From contig JALDRK010000002.1 of assembly GCA_031315915.1 (NCBI GenBank), positions 142,889-206,888 on the forward strand: DNA of 64,000 nt, read 5' to 3'. The notes under the pieces are model-generated. The model searched no databases. It was given only the letters and a program-made list of their open reading frames with translations, and was not told the DNA's origin. This DNA is from Nitrospirales bacterium (GTDB lineage Bacteria; Nitrospirota; Nitrospiria; Nitrospirales; UBA8639). Below are positions 1 to 8,580 of this stretch, one piece after another (position 1 is the stretch's first letter; each line of letters begins with the position of its first letter). Both the position numbers and the translations under genes were made by a program.

Positions 1-247
1 CAGATTGTCTGTCATCATTTCCCCATTACAATCCTGACGAAGACCCGATGAATAATTTTTTAGGAGAAGGGACAAAAACGAGACCAAACTTTCATAATGA
101 TGATCTTTAGACTTTCAATGTGGGGTGAAACGATATTATTGACAGACCAAAGAAAACGCCGATATAGTGAGGAGGATTTTCTCTGATATTTCAATGGCTT
201 TTCCATCCTTATATCCACTCTACACAATGCCTTTTCGAGGATTTTTT

Positions 248-467
248 ATGTCCCAACATACCACTCCCTATTCCTTAGAAATAAATTGGTTATGGAATCG
301 GGCAAGCCAACAGCTCTGGAATTTTCTCCACGCATAAAGACCATATGGTGGACCCCTATGCAGAGACCCGCCTTCCCAAGGAAGCACAGGTTGAAGGTAT
401 TCAATATAAGCCCCAGGCCAAAGGCCCCTTCTCGTCCATGGTTGTTCCATACGATAAGTGGGGTTGA
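248..467 (+). pseudogene. Relic of alpha-glucan phosphorylase N-terminus plus an unrelated coding scrap
   Basis: An ATG at 248 opens 29 codons that end at 335-337. Residues 9-28 (LEINWLWNRASQQLW and following) match the start of the DUF3417 region of alpha-glucan phosphorylases, whose usual pattern is LAL-x-RWSWN-x2-A-x2-LW. The remaining 800 or so residues are absent. A second open stretch, 345-467, starts MVDPYAETRLP, ends at a TGA and reads like real protein, but I do not recognise it. I infer a deleted gene with an adjoining fragment. The phosphorylase match rests on about 20 residues, so it is suggestive only. Confidence 0.4.
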
Positions 468-513
468 CCTTCTATTCAGGGGACCTGGCGAAACGACTCG
501 CGTGTGAGTAAAT

Positions 514-1060
514 GTGCCGTTATCGTGCCTAACTTACGGACGTCAGGGGGGAATCGTGACTGCCAACGACGAAGTGGCTGATGCTCTGCGGGAACGCCTC
601 AATCAACGTCAAGTCCTTCAGGACATTAATGCCTGCTTTGAGTATTTAAATGCCAATTTGGCGGAAGACACTACATTGGAACAACTTACCCGAATGCTCA
701 TGCGGTGGTCGGATTCGGGATGGGGGGCACCCCGGCCATTCAAACAGCAGCCAAACGACGACGACCGCAAAGCCGCGGTGGCCGTGAATCCTGAACACTC
801 AAGACCCTGCTATTATCAACGGATTGTATTGCCCGTTGTCGGGCAGCACGTTCCTGAACAAACAGAACTCTGACTCAAGGCGAACTCCAACAATTTCAGG
901 AAGAATGCGAGAAGGCCGGGAAACCGTCACCATTCAGCACTATCCAGGGGCAGCTGATGGCTCTTGCAATGCACTTTCTCCGGTATTTCGTCAGACAGAA
1001 ACCGATTCTGTTCTCCAATCTTCAACGGAATTCATTAATACCATTTTAAAGAAACCCTGA
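514..1060 (+). pseudogene. Decayed coding stretch of unknown origin
   Basis: Protein-like sequence appears in more than one frame here. One frame (514-873) contains an amphipathic stretch with NDEVADALRERLNQRQVLQD and LEQLTRMLMRW. From about 868 a different frame reads LTQGELQQFQEECEKAGKP, followed by a hydrophobic LMALAMHFLRYF and a stop near 1050. Neither piece is assignable to a family. The frame changes and the lack of a convincing ribosome-binding site suggest a gene broken by indels, continuing the decayed zone that starts at 248. It could also be noncoding DNA with chance open frames. Confidence 0.25.
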
Positions 1061-1146
1061 TTCGAGAAACACGGCCTCTCGTAACGGTATTCTTCCGGAT
1101 CATCCGGTCTTACCGCCAATCCTCGAACAATCCAGGCCGCTGACAT

Positions 1147-2334
1147 ATGCCCATCGTTTCTTCATGTGTCCTGAACCTGCTCAGTCCGCGTTATTTAAAA
1201 ATCCTTTGTTCCCTCGGCCTGAGTATCTTGGGCTTGGTGTTACCCATGAATTCGCAGGCTGTCGCCGAAATGGTGGCGGATCCTCTAAATTTTCTGACAA
1301 CCCATTCGTCTGAACTTCGCAACATTCGTTCAAAAGAGGAAGCGCTGCAGGTCTTTCTCCAATCCAATCCCTCCCTGATCTCAGAAGTTGGCTTTCGACA
1401 AGCACGAAAAGAAATTCCTCTAAAAGTCGAGATACCCACGAACGTCCAAGAGGCCATCACTCAAATCATGGCGAGTTTGGTTGCGTTACAAGCTGCCCAA
1501 GACTCATTTATCACCAAGAGTGAGTCCCATGCAGGCCATCACTCTGACAGTCTCACTCCGCTGCAGTCCCCCCAATATGAATGGATGGCCGACACCTCGA
1601 TTCATGAAAAATTGACTGCCTTCACACTTCTTGAGAGCGCCCTTTTTTCTCTTCAGTCCACCCCGGCAGCCGCCATTGAGGGTTCAAATCAGCAATACCG
1701 TCAATTTGAAGAATATTTTGATACACAGTTCCCCGAATCTGCTAAAGGCCACAAGTCCTGGAATAGTCTGCTAAAACACCAAGGTCTTCAAGGACTTCAC
1801 AATAGGCTGGAAGAATTCCAAGCCTCCCTAGAACCTTCTCCGGATGAAAAATCACCAACCCAGGCGGATATCATTCATTTTCGCCAACACTATATTCGTT
1901 CTCGTTTGATTCCCTATTTTCACTCTCAGCTTCAATATGAATCAATCGCATTACAAGCCCAAGCCTACACAATCCTTCTTACACAAGGCCCGATCATCTC
2001 CCAATGGCAGGAACAGAAGAAGGAACGATCCACATTGGCCAGATTGTGTGGCTCTTGGCTTTGGACACTTCACAACCACCAGAATCACCAAGATCATAAA
2101 ATGACAGTCATCTTCCCACCCCCTGGAGAATCCCTTCCTTCCGACCAACCAAGCCCTAACGCCATTGCCCTTCACGGGGATACCGTCTACCTTGAGTGGG
2201 TATTTCCTCAAGGCAAACAAGAGGACAGTCTCCTGCTCAGCAATCGAGATTCTATTATGGAAGGCACCTTCAAAAATACGCTCGGCCCTTATGGGAGCAT
2301 AACCGGGAAACGCCTCTCAAGCTGCAAACCCTGA
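1147..2334 (+). CDS. Secreted protein of unknown function
   Basis: This 395-residue protein is not recognised. Residues 1-40 are hydrophobic (CSLGLSILGLVLP) and end at SQAVAE, which fits a signal peptide and an envelope or periplasmic location. The middle is helical and charged, with a His-rich patch near residue 130 (ESHAGHHSDS). The last 100 residues begin CGSWLWTLHNHQNHQDHK and run through short beta-like strands to a final Cys, resembling a small lipocalin- or avidin-like barrel; this is only an impression. It precedes putA by about 100 bp in the same direction, but putA has its own strong ribosome-binding site, so co-transcription is possible and not required. Confidence 0.6.
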   Translation: MPIVSSCVLNLLSPRYLKILCSLGLSILGLVLPMNSQAVAEMVADPLNFLTTHSSELRNIRSKEEALQVFLQSNPSLISEVGFRQARKEIPLKVEIPTNVQEAITQIMASLVALQAAQDSFITKSESHAGHHSDSLTPLQSPQYEWMADTSIHEKLTAFTLLESALFSLQSTPAAAIEGSNQQYRQFEEYFDTQFPESAKGHKSWNSLLKHQGLQGLHNRLEEFQASLEPSPDEKSPTQADIIHFRQHYIRSRLIPYFHSQLQYESIALQAQAYTILLTQGPIISQWQEQKKERSTLARLCGSWLWTLHNHQNHQDHKMTVIFPPPGESLPSDQPSPNAIALHGDTVYLEWVFPQGKQEDSLLLSNRDSIMEGTFKNTLGPYGSITGKRLSSCKP

Positions 2335-2417
2335 TCGAAACATATACGTCCGTCGCTTCATCTCCCTCCCTTCTGATCCGAAAAGGTGTAAAATACAAGA
2401 AGCATCATTTTTTTCGG

Positions 2418-2429
2418 AAAGGAGGAAGG
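2418..2429 (+). promoter_or_regulatory. Strong Shine-Dalgarno for putA
   Basis: The sequence AAAGGAGGAAGG directly precedes the ATG at 2431, with GGAGG about six bases from the start. It fixes the putA start and suggests efficient translation. Confidence 0.7.
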
Positions 2430-2430
2430 T

Positions 2431-5400
2431 ATGCTTTCTTCAGCCCTTCTCGAACCTTCTATCCAACAATTCGGACGATCTCTCGCCCAACAAGCGCAGC
2501 AGCACAGACCCTTGACGTTTGACCATCGTTGGTGGACCAATCTTCTGTTGGACTGGGGAACCCGTGACGAACCCTTTAAAATCCAACTGTTTCGATTCAT
2601 TGATGTGCTCCCTGCCTTGAAGACCGATGAGCAGTTTTCCACAATCCTGAGGGAATACTTTGGAAACCTGAACTCCCTGCCTGCTCCTTTCCGTTGGCTC
2701 TTGAACCATCTAACGGGCAACCCACTTGGGAATAAAATCAGCGCCAAGCTCATTCGAAGGCAATTTCTTCATATGGCCAATACATTCATGGCCGGAGGAT
2801 CCGTTGAACTGGCTGGCCCCATTCTGACGGATCTGTGGCAATATCCCTGTGCCTTTTCCGCAGACTTATTGGGGGAAGCCACGGTCAGTGAACCGGAAGC
2901 CGATCACTATCATCGACGCTGTCTCGAAACCCTCACCTTCTTACACACCCTCGCGACAAATTGGCCATCGCAGAACATTTTGGAACGAGATCACCTTGGG
3001 CCCCTTCCCCGTGTCCAATTGTCCATTAAACTCTCCGCTTTGTACTCGCAATTGGATCCTCTCGACCTTGAGGGGAGCTACGTCGGTATGGCTCCACGCC
3101 TTTGCTCGCTTCTCGATCTGGCTCAACGCCTTCCTGCCGCCATCACCTTCGATATGGAGCAGGCAGAACTCGAACCCTTCATCCTGTTTGCGTTCACCAG
3201 GATTTTTTCTGAACCCGCTTATCAGGCCTATCCGTATGCGGGGATAGCCTTGCAAGCGTATCTCACTCATTCCCACAAAAGCCTCGAAACGTTGTTGAAC
3301 TGGGGAAAAAACAGAAACAGTCCCTTCGGCATCCGCCTTGTCAAAGGGGCCTATTGGGACTCGGAGGTCATCCGTTATCAACAACGGAATTGGCCTGTAC
3401 CGGTATTTCAGAGGAAAGGCGACACCGACGCCAACTATGAAGCCCTCGCCACAACCATCATCAAACACCGATCATTCATTCGTCCGGCATTCGGATCTCA
3501 TAATATCCGTACCCTGGCCCATATCCAGGCCCTGGCTCAATCCGAAGGTCTGCCACCCGACGCCTATGAATTTCAAATGCTGTTCGGCATGGCGGAACCT
3601 TTCCGGAAGAGTCTCATCAATCTGGGACATCGGCTTCGCTTGTATACCCCCATAGGAGACCTCCTTCCCGGCATGTCCTATTTAGTTCGTCGTCTATTGG
3701 AAAACACATCCAATGAAAGTTTCATCCGTCGGCAGCATGAAACAGCCGACTCCATTGACCACCTGTTGGCCGCTCCCCCCAAAGCCATGAACGGAGATCC
3801 GGATCACCTCCAAACAACAGAGACCGCTTTGAAAGAACTGAACGAAAATCCCTATGAAGCCGGAATGTACACACCGTTCATCAATGAACCTCACACGGAT
3901 TTCTCGATTCCGGCGACTCAACAACTTCTGACCGAAGCTATTCAACGAATTATTTCCCAGTTGGGTCAACACCATCCCTATCCCGTTGCCCCTTCCGTCA
4001 ACCTGGATGGGCCCGAGCTGGTCAGCATCAACCCCAGCGATCCGCGCCAAGTCATTGCCCGCTTTTCCACCATGCCCCCCTCCAACCTCGAAGAGGTGGT
4101 CCAGGCGGCAAAGTCGACCCTGACCAGTTGGCGAGCGGTTCCGCCACGAAAAAGGGCTGACATCCTGTTCCGAACCGCTGACTGCATGAGACACATGCGA
4201 GCGGATCTGACAGCGTGGGAAATATTAGAAACAGGGAAACCCTGGCGAGAAGCCGATGCCGATGTCGCCGAAGCCATCGACTTTCTGGAATTTTACGGTA
4301 GGGAAATGATTTGCCTCACCCGCTCCAATCAGTTGATTCAAGCCCCTGGAGAAATGAATCGCCGGCAATGGAACCCTCGGGGACTGGCTGCCGTCATTGC
4401 CCCCTGGAACTTTTCCCTTGCCATTCCCACCGGCCTGGTATCTGCCGCTCTTGTGACCGGCAATATCGTGTTATTTAAACCATCGGAACGATCCCCGATG
4501 ATGGGCCATCACCTCGCTACCCTTCTGAGCAAGGGAGGACTGCCTTCGGGTATCCTACACTTTCTTCCCGGCGGCCCGGAGCTCGGAAAAGCCTTAGTCG
4601 CTCATCCCGCGATCAATGTGATTGCCTTTACGGGATCTCAAGCCGTGGGCTTGGAGATTCTGCGCACTGCTAGTCGAGTAGAACCGGGGCAACGACACAT
4701 TCCGCATGTCATTGCGGAAATGGGAGGAAAAAACGGCATCATTGTGGATGAGACTGCAGATCTGGATGAGGCCGTAGTGGGTGTCTTGGCCAGCGCCACA
4801 GGGTATCAGGGACAGAAATGCAGCGCATGTTCACGCGTGATTGTGCTCGAAGGCATTTATAAGGGCTTTCTGGAGCGGCTCAAACAGGCGTCACTGAGCA
4901 TTCTGATCGGCCCCCCGCAATATCCTGGCCATCGGATGGGCCCCCTCATTGATGAGCGGGCCTTGGCTCGCATTCGTCATTATGTCGAGATGGGCAAACG
5001 GGATGGCCGTTGTGTGTTGGATCGACAATGCGAAGGTCCGGGGTATTTTCAAGGCCCGGTCATTCTGACGGATCTTCCCCTTTCTCACCCTGTGGTCCAG
5101 GAGGAAATTTTCGGTCCGGTGGTGGTTGCCTTGAAAGCCTCAACTATTCAGGAAGCTCTGGAGATGGCCAATGATTCGTCCTGCGCCTTAACGGGCGGCA
5201 TTTATTCCCGAAGTCCTGCCAATATTGAACTGGTTCGGAGAACATTCGACGTCGGCAATCTCTACATTAACCGGCCGATCACGGGATCACTGGTCGGTCG
5301 TCAACCCTTTGGCGGGCATCGACTTTCAGGCGTCGGACGGAAAGCCGGAGGAGAAGGCTACCTCGAACAATTTATGGTGGAAACGATTGTCAGCGAAAAT

Positions 5401-5433
5401 ACCTTACGGCGAGGATTTGCTCCGACCCAGTGA
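2431..5433 (+). CDS. putA: Bifunctional proline dehydrogenase / delta-1-pyrroline-5-carboxylate dehydrogenase
   Basis: PutA oxidises proline to glutamate in two steps, passing electrons to a quinone through FAD and then to NAD+. The N-terminal half is the proline dehydrogenase barrel, with LVKGAYWD near residue 310 and the GSHNIRT strand near 355. The aldehyde dehydrogenase half (about 520-980) has IAPWNFSLAIPTG, the FTGSQAVG nucleotide loop, the EMGGKN segment and the catalytic Cys in GYQGQKCSACSR. At 1000 residues it lacks the ribbon-helix-helix DNA-binding domain of enterobacterial PutA, so it should be a catalytic-only type. Its last 30 bases overlap the convergent gene at 5404. It lets the cell use proline as a carbon, nitrogen and electron source. 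Confidence 0.97.
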   Translation: MLSSALLEPSIQQFGRSLAQQAQQHRPLTFDHRWWTNLLLDWGTRDEPFKIQLFRFIDVLPALKTDEQFSTILREYFGNLNSLPAPFRWLLNHLTGNPLGNKISAKLIRRQFLHMANTFMAGGSVELAGPILTDLWQYPCAFSADLLGEATVSEPEADHYHRRCLETLTFLHTLATNWPSQNILERDHLGPLPRVQLSIKLSALYSQLDPLDLEGSYVGMAPRLCSLLDLAQRLPAAITFDMEQAELEPFILFAFTRIFSEPAYQAYPYAGIALQAYLTHSHKSLETLLNWGKNRNSPFGIRLVKGAYWDSEVIRYQQRNWPVPVFQRKGDTDANYEALATTIIKHRSFIRPAFGSHNIRTLAHIQALAQSEGLPPDAYEFQMLFGMAEPFRKSLINLGHRLRLYTPIGDLLPGMSYLVRRLLENTSNESFIRRQHETADSIDHLLAAPPKAMNGDPDHLQTTETALKELNENPYEAGMYTPFINEPHTDFSIPATQQLLTEAIQRIISQLGQHHPYPVAPSVNLDGPELVSINPSDPRQVIARFSTMPPSNLEEVVQAAKSTLTSWRAVPPRKRADILFRTADCMRHMRADLTAWEILETGKPWREADADVAEAIDFLEFYGREMICLTRSNQLIQAPGEMNRRQWNPRGLAAVIAPWNFSLAIPTGLVSAALVTGNIVLFKPSERSPMMGHHLATLLSKGGLPSGILHFLPGGPELGKALVAHPAINVIAFTGSQAVGLEILRTASRVEPGQRHIPHVIAEMGGKNGIIVDETADLDEAVVGVLASATGYQGQKCSACSRVIVLEGIYKGFLERLKQASLSILIGPPQYPGHRMGPLIDERALARIRHYVEMGKRDGRCVLDRQCEGPGYFQGPVILTDLPLSHPVVQEEIFGPVVVALKASTIQEALEMANDSSCALTGGIYSRSPANIELVRRTFDVGNLYINRPITGSLVGRQPFGGHRLSGVGRKAGGEGYLEQFMVETIVSENTLRRGFAPTQ

Positions 5434-6219
5434 GGCAACATCGGAAGAAGAAGTAAATTTTTCTAATTCCTCAATGACCTCCACCATACGTTCATGTTGA
5501 TTCCGTGGGGAAGGGATGGTTTGCCGTTCCACATATTTCAACAACCCCACGCCTTTGGCAAACCAAGCCGTCATCACATCAGTCCCTTGTATCGTACTCC
5601 CGCCCTCGGACAAGTGCACGTCCATGGTCATACTGGCTTCCAGTTTAATCGCCTCCGGATAGGTCCCGGCCGGTACCGTCACCGATTCACGTCCCTGTAC
5701 GGTGACCACGGCAAGGACATCCACTGTTTCCGATTCTCCGTCACGATCCAGATCCATTCCCAAATTGAGGCCGCGACGATTTAATTGTTCAAATGAGCTG
5801 GGAATCTCCAGAGGAAACCGAACGATTTGGTACGGCACCAGTTGCCGCTCCAAGGCTGTCCCCGGCTTGGAGCCATAATAGCGGATACCGGCTACATCCC
5901 GGCGATAATAACTGTCCGACGGCCCCTGATCTCCCGGATTAGTATCGTGAAACACGGTCACGACCACCCCATCAACGGATTCGGTCCCCATCACTTTCGA
6001 GACGTTGGTAAAACGCTCATCTGCGATTTGTACCATTCCGCCTTCGATCATCGTGCCCCGATACACCCACTCATTGCCTTTTTGGTCGGGAAAATACTCG
6101 GCCACATCTTTGATACGAATAGCCGCCTGATCTGCTGCCAGAATCGGTTCTACAAAGGCATCCATGCCCGATAAGATGAGAACGCTGCTTAGCAAGAAGA
6201 ATCTCAGATTGGTATACAT
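5404..6219 (-). CDS. Secreted protein of unknown function
   Basis: The ATG at 6219 gives 271 residues beginning MYTNLRFFLLSSVLILSG and ending the leader near ILAADQAA, a good signal peptide. An open frame extends 42 codons further upstream but would bury that signal, so I prefer 6219. The mature part is beta-rich, with YYRRDVAGIRYYGSKPG and VTVPAGTYPEAIKLEASMTMD. The latter resembles periplasmic proteins in which a 'VPAGTFP' strand precedes a conversion-type beta sheet. No catalytic motif is visible. The gene converges on putA with a 30-base overlap at the 3' ends. Confidence 0.7.
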   Translation of the reverse strand: MYTNLRFFLLSSVLILSGMDAFVEPILAADQAAIRIKDVAEYFPDQKGNEWVYRGTMIEGGMVQIADERFTNVSKVMGTESVDGVVVTVFHDTNPGDQGPSDSYYRRDVAGIRYYGSKPGTALERQLVPYQIVRFPLEIPSSFEQLNRRGLNLGMDLDRDGESETVDVLAVVTVQGRESVTVPAGTYPEAIKLEASMTMDVHLSEGGSTIQGTDVMTAWFAKGVGLLKYVERQTIPSPRNQHERMVEVIEELEKFTSSSDVASLGRSKSSP

Positions 6220-6431
6220 AGGTGGGTGTATCGCGATGAACCTACCACAGGTTATTCGAATGCAGCAAGATTTTCCATAGTATATCAGAAGACGCAGGGC
6301 AAGACTCTCACCGAGGAATCTTGGTATCGTAGGCCTGCCGCTCAATATGACGCTCTATGACTCGTTTCCACAGTTTCCATATGGCTCTGTTTCTTTAATT
6401 GTACGTTCAACCCAGGCTTTTTGGATCGGAA

Positions 6432-7172
6432 ATGTCAATGAAAACTACTCGAAACTATTCAACGGTTCTGATTTTTGGCGGGTCTGGAATGATCGGGAAA
6501 GCCATAGCCCTGGAATTTGGCCGAAAGGGATTCGCTGTGGGACTGCAGTATCATCTCCACCGTTCCAGAGCCGAACAGACAGCCACACTTCTTGGGAAAA
6601 CGGCTCAAGACGTGCATATTGTTCAAGCCGATGTGCGGCACCCCTCTGAAATCCGTTCAGCCCTGCAACAATTCAACGCCGTATTTGGATCCCTGCACGT
6701 TCTGATCTGGGCTGTCGGTGCAAGCATGTCCGCGCTTTTGGTTAAAACGACTACGGACGAGTGGCTTCGTACACTCGACATCAATCTCACCGGAGCCTTT
6801 CATACGGTGCAAGCAGCCGCCCCGATTTTTGAACGGCAGAAAACGGGGGTCATGATTTTTGTCGGATCGCTATCAGGAGAGCAAGGAATGGCCGGACAGG
6901 CGGCGTATTCGGCAGCAAAAGCAGGATTGACTGGTCTGATGCAAACGGCTGCAAGGGAATGGGGACATCTCAACGTGCGTGTGAACGTGGTGTTTCCAGG
7001 ATGGCATCCCTCCCCGCTGGCCGCATCACGATTCAATTCCGTTTTACGGCAAACCCCACATACCCTTCATCGCACCCCTTCATTAAAACATGTGGCCAGG
7101 ACGGTATTCCACCTGGCAGAGGCGGAAGATGTCTCGGGGCAAGTGTGGAATTTGGACAGCCGCATCCGGTAG
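6432..7172 (+). CDS. Short-chain dehydrogenase/reductase, FabG-like
   Basis: This is a Rossmann-fold NAD(P)-dependent oxidoreductase of the classical SDR type, about 246 residues from the ATG at 6432. The cofactor loop reads IFGGSGMIGKAIA. The NAG-equivalent strand reads WAVGAS, a variant in which Asn is replaced by Val. The catalytic Ser lies in FVGSLSGE and the Tyr-x3-Lys in AAYSAAKAG. The substrate cannot be told from sequence. It lies 33 bp upstream of bioD in the same direction, so it may be co-transcribed and act on an acyl chain in biotin precursor synthesis. That is inference from position only. Confidence 0.88.
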   Translation: MSMKTTRNYSTVLIFGGSGMIGKAIALEFGRKGFAVGLQYHLHRSRAEQTATLLGKTAQDVHIVQADVRHPSEIRSALQQFNAVFGSLHVLIWAVGASMSALLVKTTTDEWLRTLDINLTGAFHTVQAAAPIFERQKTGVMIFVGSLSGEQGMAGQAAYSAAKAGLTGLMQTAAREWGHLNVRVNVVFPGWHPSPLAASRFNSVLRQTPHTLHRTPSLKHVARTVFHLAEAEDVSGQVWNLDSRIR

Positions 7173-7205
7173 CCCCATCTGCCTTTTTCATCGGACTGTG
7201 AACAG

Positions 7206-7946
7206 ATGAATGCGCCCTTTTTCTCTCGTGCATTATTTATCACCGGCACCGATACCGGGGTGGGAAAGACCTTGCTGACAGGCACCCTTCTGGTGGCACT
7301 TCAGCAACAGGGAAGAAAGATCGGCATTTTCAAGCCGGTCGAAACCGGCATCCATCCGTTGCGGGAAGCCCAATCCGATTCTGCCCGCCTTCGGCGATTA
7401 TGTTCCTCAAACCCGTCGCCTGACTCCATATGCCTCTATCGTTATGAACCACCGCTCTCCCCCCTGGCCTGTTCCCGCCTGCTCGCCAAACCCATTGACT
7501 GCATGAAAATTCTTCGCCATTCGCAGGTCTTAGCGCAACAGCATGAGTTGACCCTGATAGAAGGGGCCGGAGGTCTCCTCACTCCCCTGACCTTTACCCA
7601 TACGATGTTGGATCTTCTCGTGACATTACAGATTCCTTGCATGATAGTCAGTCGAACCGATCTGGGAGCCATTAACCATGCCCTCCTGACATTACGGACT
7701 CTGAAACAGACCGGCATTTCTACGCATGCCCTTGTGCTGAATGAACCCTCTTCAGCAAACGGAGCGGCATCCTTGCAAAGAGCCTCAACCATTGAACTGA
7801 TTCGTGAACTGGCTTCAGTCCCGGTATACGGTCCCATTGGCTTTGAAAGCACGCTCGCCTCGAATTGGGAAACCGGTGTCCATCAACTGGCAGGGCACCA
7901 GGAAATCCAGCGGTTGATTAGGTCATTGACCCGAAAGGGGCTATAA
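7206..7946 (+). CDS. bioD: ATP-dependent dethiobiotin synthetase
   Basis: BioD closes the ureido ring of biotin, converting diaminopelargonate, CO2 and ATP to dethiobiotin in the cytoplasm. The P-loop FITGTDTGVGKT occupies residues 11-22. The Lys of FKPVETG binds the carbamate, and EGAGGLLTPL is the second nucleotide and Mg motif. The length of 246 residues is normal. No bioA, bioB or bioF is beside it; the only neighbour in the same direction is the SDR gene. Biotin made here would serve the AccB/AccC pair encoded a few kb away. The 3' end overlaps the convergent thiE by 29 bases. Confidence 0.95.
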   Translation: MNAPFFSRALFITGTDTGVGKTLLTGTLLVALQQQGRKIGIFKPVETGIHPLREAQSDSARLRRLCSSNPSPDSICLYRYEPPLSPLACSRLLAKPIDCMKILRHSQVLAQQHELTLIEGAGGLLTPLTFTHTMLDLLVTLQIPCMIVSRTDLGAINHALLTLRTLKQTGISTHALVLNEPSSANGAASLQRASTIELIRELASVPVYGPIGFESTLASNWETGVHQLAGHQEIQRLIRSLTRKGL

Positions 7947-8580
7947 ATTGACGGAGGGCTAATGGGCGATCAGAAGCCTCGAGAATCCCTGAAGCCACGG
8001 CTACACCGTCTGCCCCGGCTTCCCGCAAAGCCGGAATGGCGGATGATGTGATCCCGCCAATGGCAAACACCGGTAACGTTGTCAGGTGCCGTATGCGAGC
8101 CAGTTCTTCCACGCCCACGACAGGCTCATGCTGGGTCTTGGTTTTGGTGGGGAAAATCGGACCAAATCCCAAATAATCGACCTCATCTTGTGAAGCAGCA
8201 TAAACCTGGTCAGCATAATGAGTCGAGAGTCCAATCAATCGGTTGGTTCCCAGAATAGTTCGAGCTAACGTCACCGGCATGTCTTCTTGGCCTAAATGGA
8301 CACCATCAGCCTCTACCGCTAATGCCAAGTCACAGCGGTCATTCACGATGAACAGCATCTTTCCCCGCGGGACCAGCTCTCTCAGCCTTTTTGCCCTGAG
8401 ATAGGCCTCCTGCATAGAGCCGATTTTATCCCGATATTGGACTATTTGTACCCCGACCTGCACAGCCTCTCGCACGACCTCTTCCATGCCAGCTTGGTCC
8501 ACTAAGGCCGCGTCTAATATAAGATACAAACCGCCAAGTAGCTTATGGTGCTCGGACCGTACACTCCGGGAAACATTCAT
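7918..8580 (-). CDS. thiE: Thiamine-phosphate synthase
   Basis: ThiE joins hydroxymethylpyrimidine diphosphate and thiazole phosphate to give thiamine phosphate. The TIM-barrel motifs are present: QYRDK near residue 50, FIVNDRCDLAL followed by DGVHLGQEDMP (80-103), the GFGPIFPTKTK phosphate loop and FAIGGI near the end. Its ATG shares four bases (ATGA) with the stop of accC, so it is translationally coupled to the biotin carboxylase gene. That is an unusual partnership for a thiamine enzyme. Confidence 0.95.
   Translation of the reverse strand: MNVSRSVRSEHHKLLGGLYLILDAALVDQAGMEEVVREAVQVGVQIVQYRDKIGSMQEAYLRAKRLRELVPRGKMLFIVNDRCDLALAVEADGVHLGQEDMPVTLARTILGTNRLIGLSTHYADQVYAASQDEVDYLGFGPIFPTKTKTQHEPVVGVEELARIRHLTTLPVFAIGGITSSAIPALREAGADGVAVASGILEASDRPLALRQFIAPFGSMT

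Noticed and set aside
6399..6431. TTG at 6399 as the SDR start
   Set aside because: The preceding residues are not conserved in SDRs, and an ATG at 6432 lies directly before the Rossmann domain.
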